A stretch of DNA of 8,165 nucleotides, from contig URSW01000067.1 of NCBI GenBank assembly GCA_900550625.1, forward strand, positions 1 through 8,165, read 5' to 3'. Position numbers and translations under genes: made by a program. The stretch's first letter is position 1. Each line of letters starts with the position of its first letter. This document shows positions 7,064-8,165 of this stretch, piece by piece. The notes under the pieces were generated by a model, which saw nothing but the letters and a program-made list of their open reading frames with translations, was not told the DNA's origin and ran no database searches. Source of the DNA: an uncultured Eubacteriales bacterium (GTDB lineage: Bacteria > Bacillota > Clostridia > Oscillospirales > CAG-272).

Positions 7064-7091
7064 CTTATAATGATATTCTTATTCTTATCAA
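7064..7091 (-). promoter_or_regulatory. Second, start-proximal trkA promoter
   Basis: On the - strand, TTGATA (7091-7086) and TATAAG (7069-7064) are 16 bases apart, each one base from consensus. Transcription would begin near 7057, giving a leader of about 66 bases. It is weaker than the upstream promoter and could be AT-rich chance. Confidence 0.5.
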
Positions 7092-7104
7092 AAATTCTCA
7101 AAGG

Positions 7105-7133
7105 ATTCTATCACTTTGCGGGGCAATTGTCAA
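7105..7133 (-). promoter_or_regulatory. Main promoter of the trkA-trkH operon
   Basis: On the - strand, a perfect TTGACA (7133-7128) and TAGAAT (7110-7105) are separated by 17 bases. This is a near-consensus sigma-A type promoter with transcription starting near 7098 and a leader of about 107 bases. It separates trkAH from the amidase gene upstream. Confidence 0.85.
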
Positions 7134-7238
7134 TAGCTTTTTCAAAGCGCCATAAAATATATTGAAGATCCGTCTTTCAAGCGAAAAAATACGAAAATAT
7201 CAGGAAAAACGATAACTGTTCAATCCCCGAAATAAACG

Positions 7239-7976
7239 TCAGCCGGAGATGCCGATCATCGACCAGTCGAACAGCTCGCCGGGATCGTTTTTCGCGGGAT
7301 TGTACTCGTCGTGACCTATGACGTGCGACCTGTTCTTCGGAATCGAGTTTCGCGTGCAAATGTCGTCAAGCAGTGCCGAAAGAGCCGTATACTGCGCGTC
7401 GGTAAACCCGATCAGCGTGCGGTCGAGCGCAGCGTATTCCTCCGCCGTCATGTACCGGAGCATGTCGTTTTGCGAGCCGATCGCCTCGATCTCTATACCG
7501 ATCGAATACTTGTTCATCGCATTCGTGTACTTCGCGTCTCCCCACTCACCGCGTCCGGCGTGCCACGCTGCGCGATTCTCGGGAATAAAGCAGCGAACGG
7601 TTCCGTCCCTTTCGATTATGTAATTTATGCTGACACCGCTTCCGGCAAAGATCGAACGAATCTCCTCCGTATTGTACGGATCGGCGGGATTCTTCACGAC
7701 CGCGCTCGTAAAATGGAGCATGACGATCTCCGCCGGGAATTCCCGCTCCCATGAGAACTCATCGAGAGGAAGCATAAAGTCCCCAACCGCAAGAGCTGAA
7801 ACCGTGTCGGCGGTATTTTTCTCTTCTTCGGCAGTTTCGGTTCCGGAGGAGTAAGGCTCTGCCTCCGTCGCCGCGGCGGTGTCGGACACCGCACCCGTAT
7901 TATCCGTGCGGAATGCGCACGATACCGCGCCTGTGCATATCAAAGCGGCGAGCAGCGCCGGAATATATCTTTTCAT
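7239..7976 (-). CDS. Lipoprotein N-acetylmuramoyl-L-alanine amidase (Amidase_2/PGRP fold)
   Basis: The 245-residue protein starts at 7976, with GAGGA 6 bases ahead. MKR and a hydrophobic helix end in GAVSC, so Cys20 is a probable lipobox cysteine and the mature protein would be lipid-anchored outside the membrane. Residues about 21-60 are a Thr/Ala/Glu-rich linker. The catalytic domain (about 75-240) matches Amidase_2. The zinc ligands are likely His88 (MLHFT), His222 (VIGHDE) and Asp231. Glu162 (SIGIE) and Lys229 (PAKNDPG) match the catalytic positions known from AmpD-like enzymes. INYIIERDGTVRCFIPE and AAWHAGRG are further family motifs. Such enzymes cut the bond between N-acetylmuramate and the peptide stem, and so probably serve wall turnover. 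The lipobox has Val at -2 and Ala at -3, which is acceptable but not ideal. It has its own promoter. Confidence 0.93.
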   Translation of the reverse strand: MKRYIPALLAALICTGAVSCAFRTDNTGAVSDTAAATEAEPYSSGTETAEEEKNTADTVSALAVGDFMLPLDEFSWEREFPAEIVMLHFTSAVVKNPADPYNTEEIRSIFAGSGVSINYIIERDGTVRCFIPENRAAWHAGRGEWGDAKYTNAMNKYSIGIEIEAIGSQNDMLRYMTAEEYAALDRTLIGFTDAQYTALSALLDDICTRNSIPKNRSHVIGHDEYNPAKNDPGELFDWSMIGISG

Positions 7977-7982
7977 CTTGTT

Positions 7983-7987
7983 TCCTC
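7983..7987 (-). promoter_or_regulatory. Ribosome binding site that sets the amidase start
   Basis: GAGGA lies 6 bases before the ATG at 7976. The alternative in-frame TTG at 8000 has no such site and would prefix the signal peptide with eight extra, mostly charged or polar residues. Confidence 0.8.
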
Positions 7988-7992
7988 GTTTA

Positions 7993-8059
7993 CGGGGCAA
8001 ATTCGAACCGCGCAGGTTCGGGCGCGCGCAATCCCCGACGGAGTGCGAAAACCGTTTTC
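7993..8059 (-). other. Structured leader of the amidase transcript
   Basis: The predicted leader of about 98 bases holds several dyads. CGGGG (7993-7997) with CCCCG (8033-8037) encloses a hairpin CGAACC/GGTTCG around GCGCA (8004-8020). Farther upstream, GAAAAC/GTTTTC (8047-8059) forms a dyad around one base. The CGGGG stem ends only a few bases before the ribosome binding site. It matches no riboswitch class that I can recognise. Confidence 0.4.
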
Positions 8060-8080
8060 CGTGTCACCCGTCTGTATGAT

Positions 8081-8109
8081 ATAATACCACATCCATCGAA
8101 AACTGTCAA
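8081..8109 (-). promoter_or_regulatory. Near-consensus promoter of the amidase gene
   Basis: On the - strand, TTGACA (8109-8104) and TATTAT (8086-8081) are separated by exactly 17 bases. Transcription would begin near 8074, about 98 bases ahead of the amidase start codon. Confidence 0.88.
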
Positions 8110-8165
8110 TATTTATTTAACGGTTTGTTTAAATTGCACATTACCGGGACTCCGCCGCCGCTAAA

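Noticed and set aside
6991..7101. Extended TrkA start at a TTG (7101)
   Set aside because: It lies upstream of the predicted transcript start near 7098 and adds 37 residues ahead of the first Rossmann strand.
6034..7155. A 373-codon + strand frame
   Set aside because: It is the antisense of trkA, whose two Rossmann motifs are intact. The length is explained by codon bias on the coding strand.
7160..7178. Possible terminator after the amidase gene (TTGAAGA with TCTTTCAA)
   Set aside because: The stem is AT-rich with a bulge and is not followed by a T-tract on the - strand.
7990..8040. tRNA gene suggested by GGTTCGAAT on the - strand
   Set aside because: No anticodon arm, D-arm or 7-base acceptor stem can be placed around it. 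Only a T-arm-like hairpin is present.
8142..8165. 3' end of another - strand gene at the window edge
   Set aside because: A short open tail ending at TAA can be read, but seven codons cannot support a call.

Overview
The window looks like chromosomal DNA of a low-to-mid GC, Gram-positive-type anaerobe, most likely an uncultured gut-type member of the Clostridia. This placement is inference. It rests on strong AAAGGAG/GAGG-type ribosome binding sites, sigma-A-like TTGACA/TATAAT promoters, a diderm-independent lipoprotein amidase, a two-RCK TrkA paired with TrkH, and PiT-DUF47 phosphate genes. No mobile element, CRISPR array, rRNA or full tRNA is visible.

Layout. The + strand carries the 3' end of a PiT-family phosphate permease (1-132), its DUF47/PhoU-like partner (147-767), a spacer with a hairpin, and a CorC/HlyC-type CNNM-CBS membrane protein (972-2303) ending at a strong bidirectional terminator (2383-2412). 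Everything after that is on the - strand. Read in the direction of transcription, from high to low coordinates, it comprises a lipoprotein N-acetylmuramoyl-L-alanine amidase (7976-7239) behind a near-consensus promoter and a structured leader, then trkA (6990-5632) behind two tandem promoters, then trkH (5574-4129). A 364-base gap rich in inverted repeats follows, and then a membrane-anchored protein with a C39-like cysteine peptidase fold (3764-2499) that converges on the shared terminator.

How the genes fit together. Most of the window concerns ion homeostasis: phosphate uptake (PiT-DUF47), divalent cation export or resistance (CorC family), and potassium uptake (TrkH channel with TrkA gating subunit). 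Two exported, cell-surface proteins (amidase and C39-like protein) flank the potassium operon. A link between turgor and cell-wall remodelling is conceivable but is not shown by the sequence.

The least explained parts are the intergenic region 3765-4128, which has nested dyads and a 52-codon Cys-rich frame, the N-terminal half of the C39-like protein, and the structured leader of the amidase gene. Nothing here is clearly a new system. These are the spots that deserve comparison with relatives.
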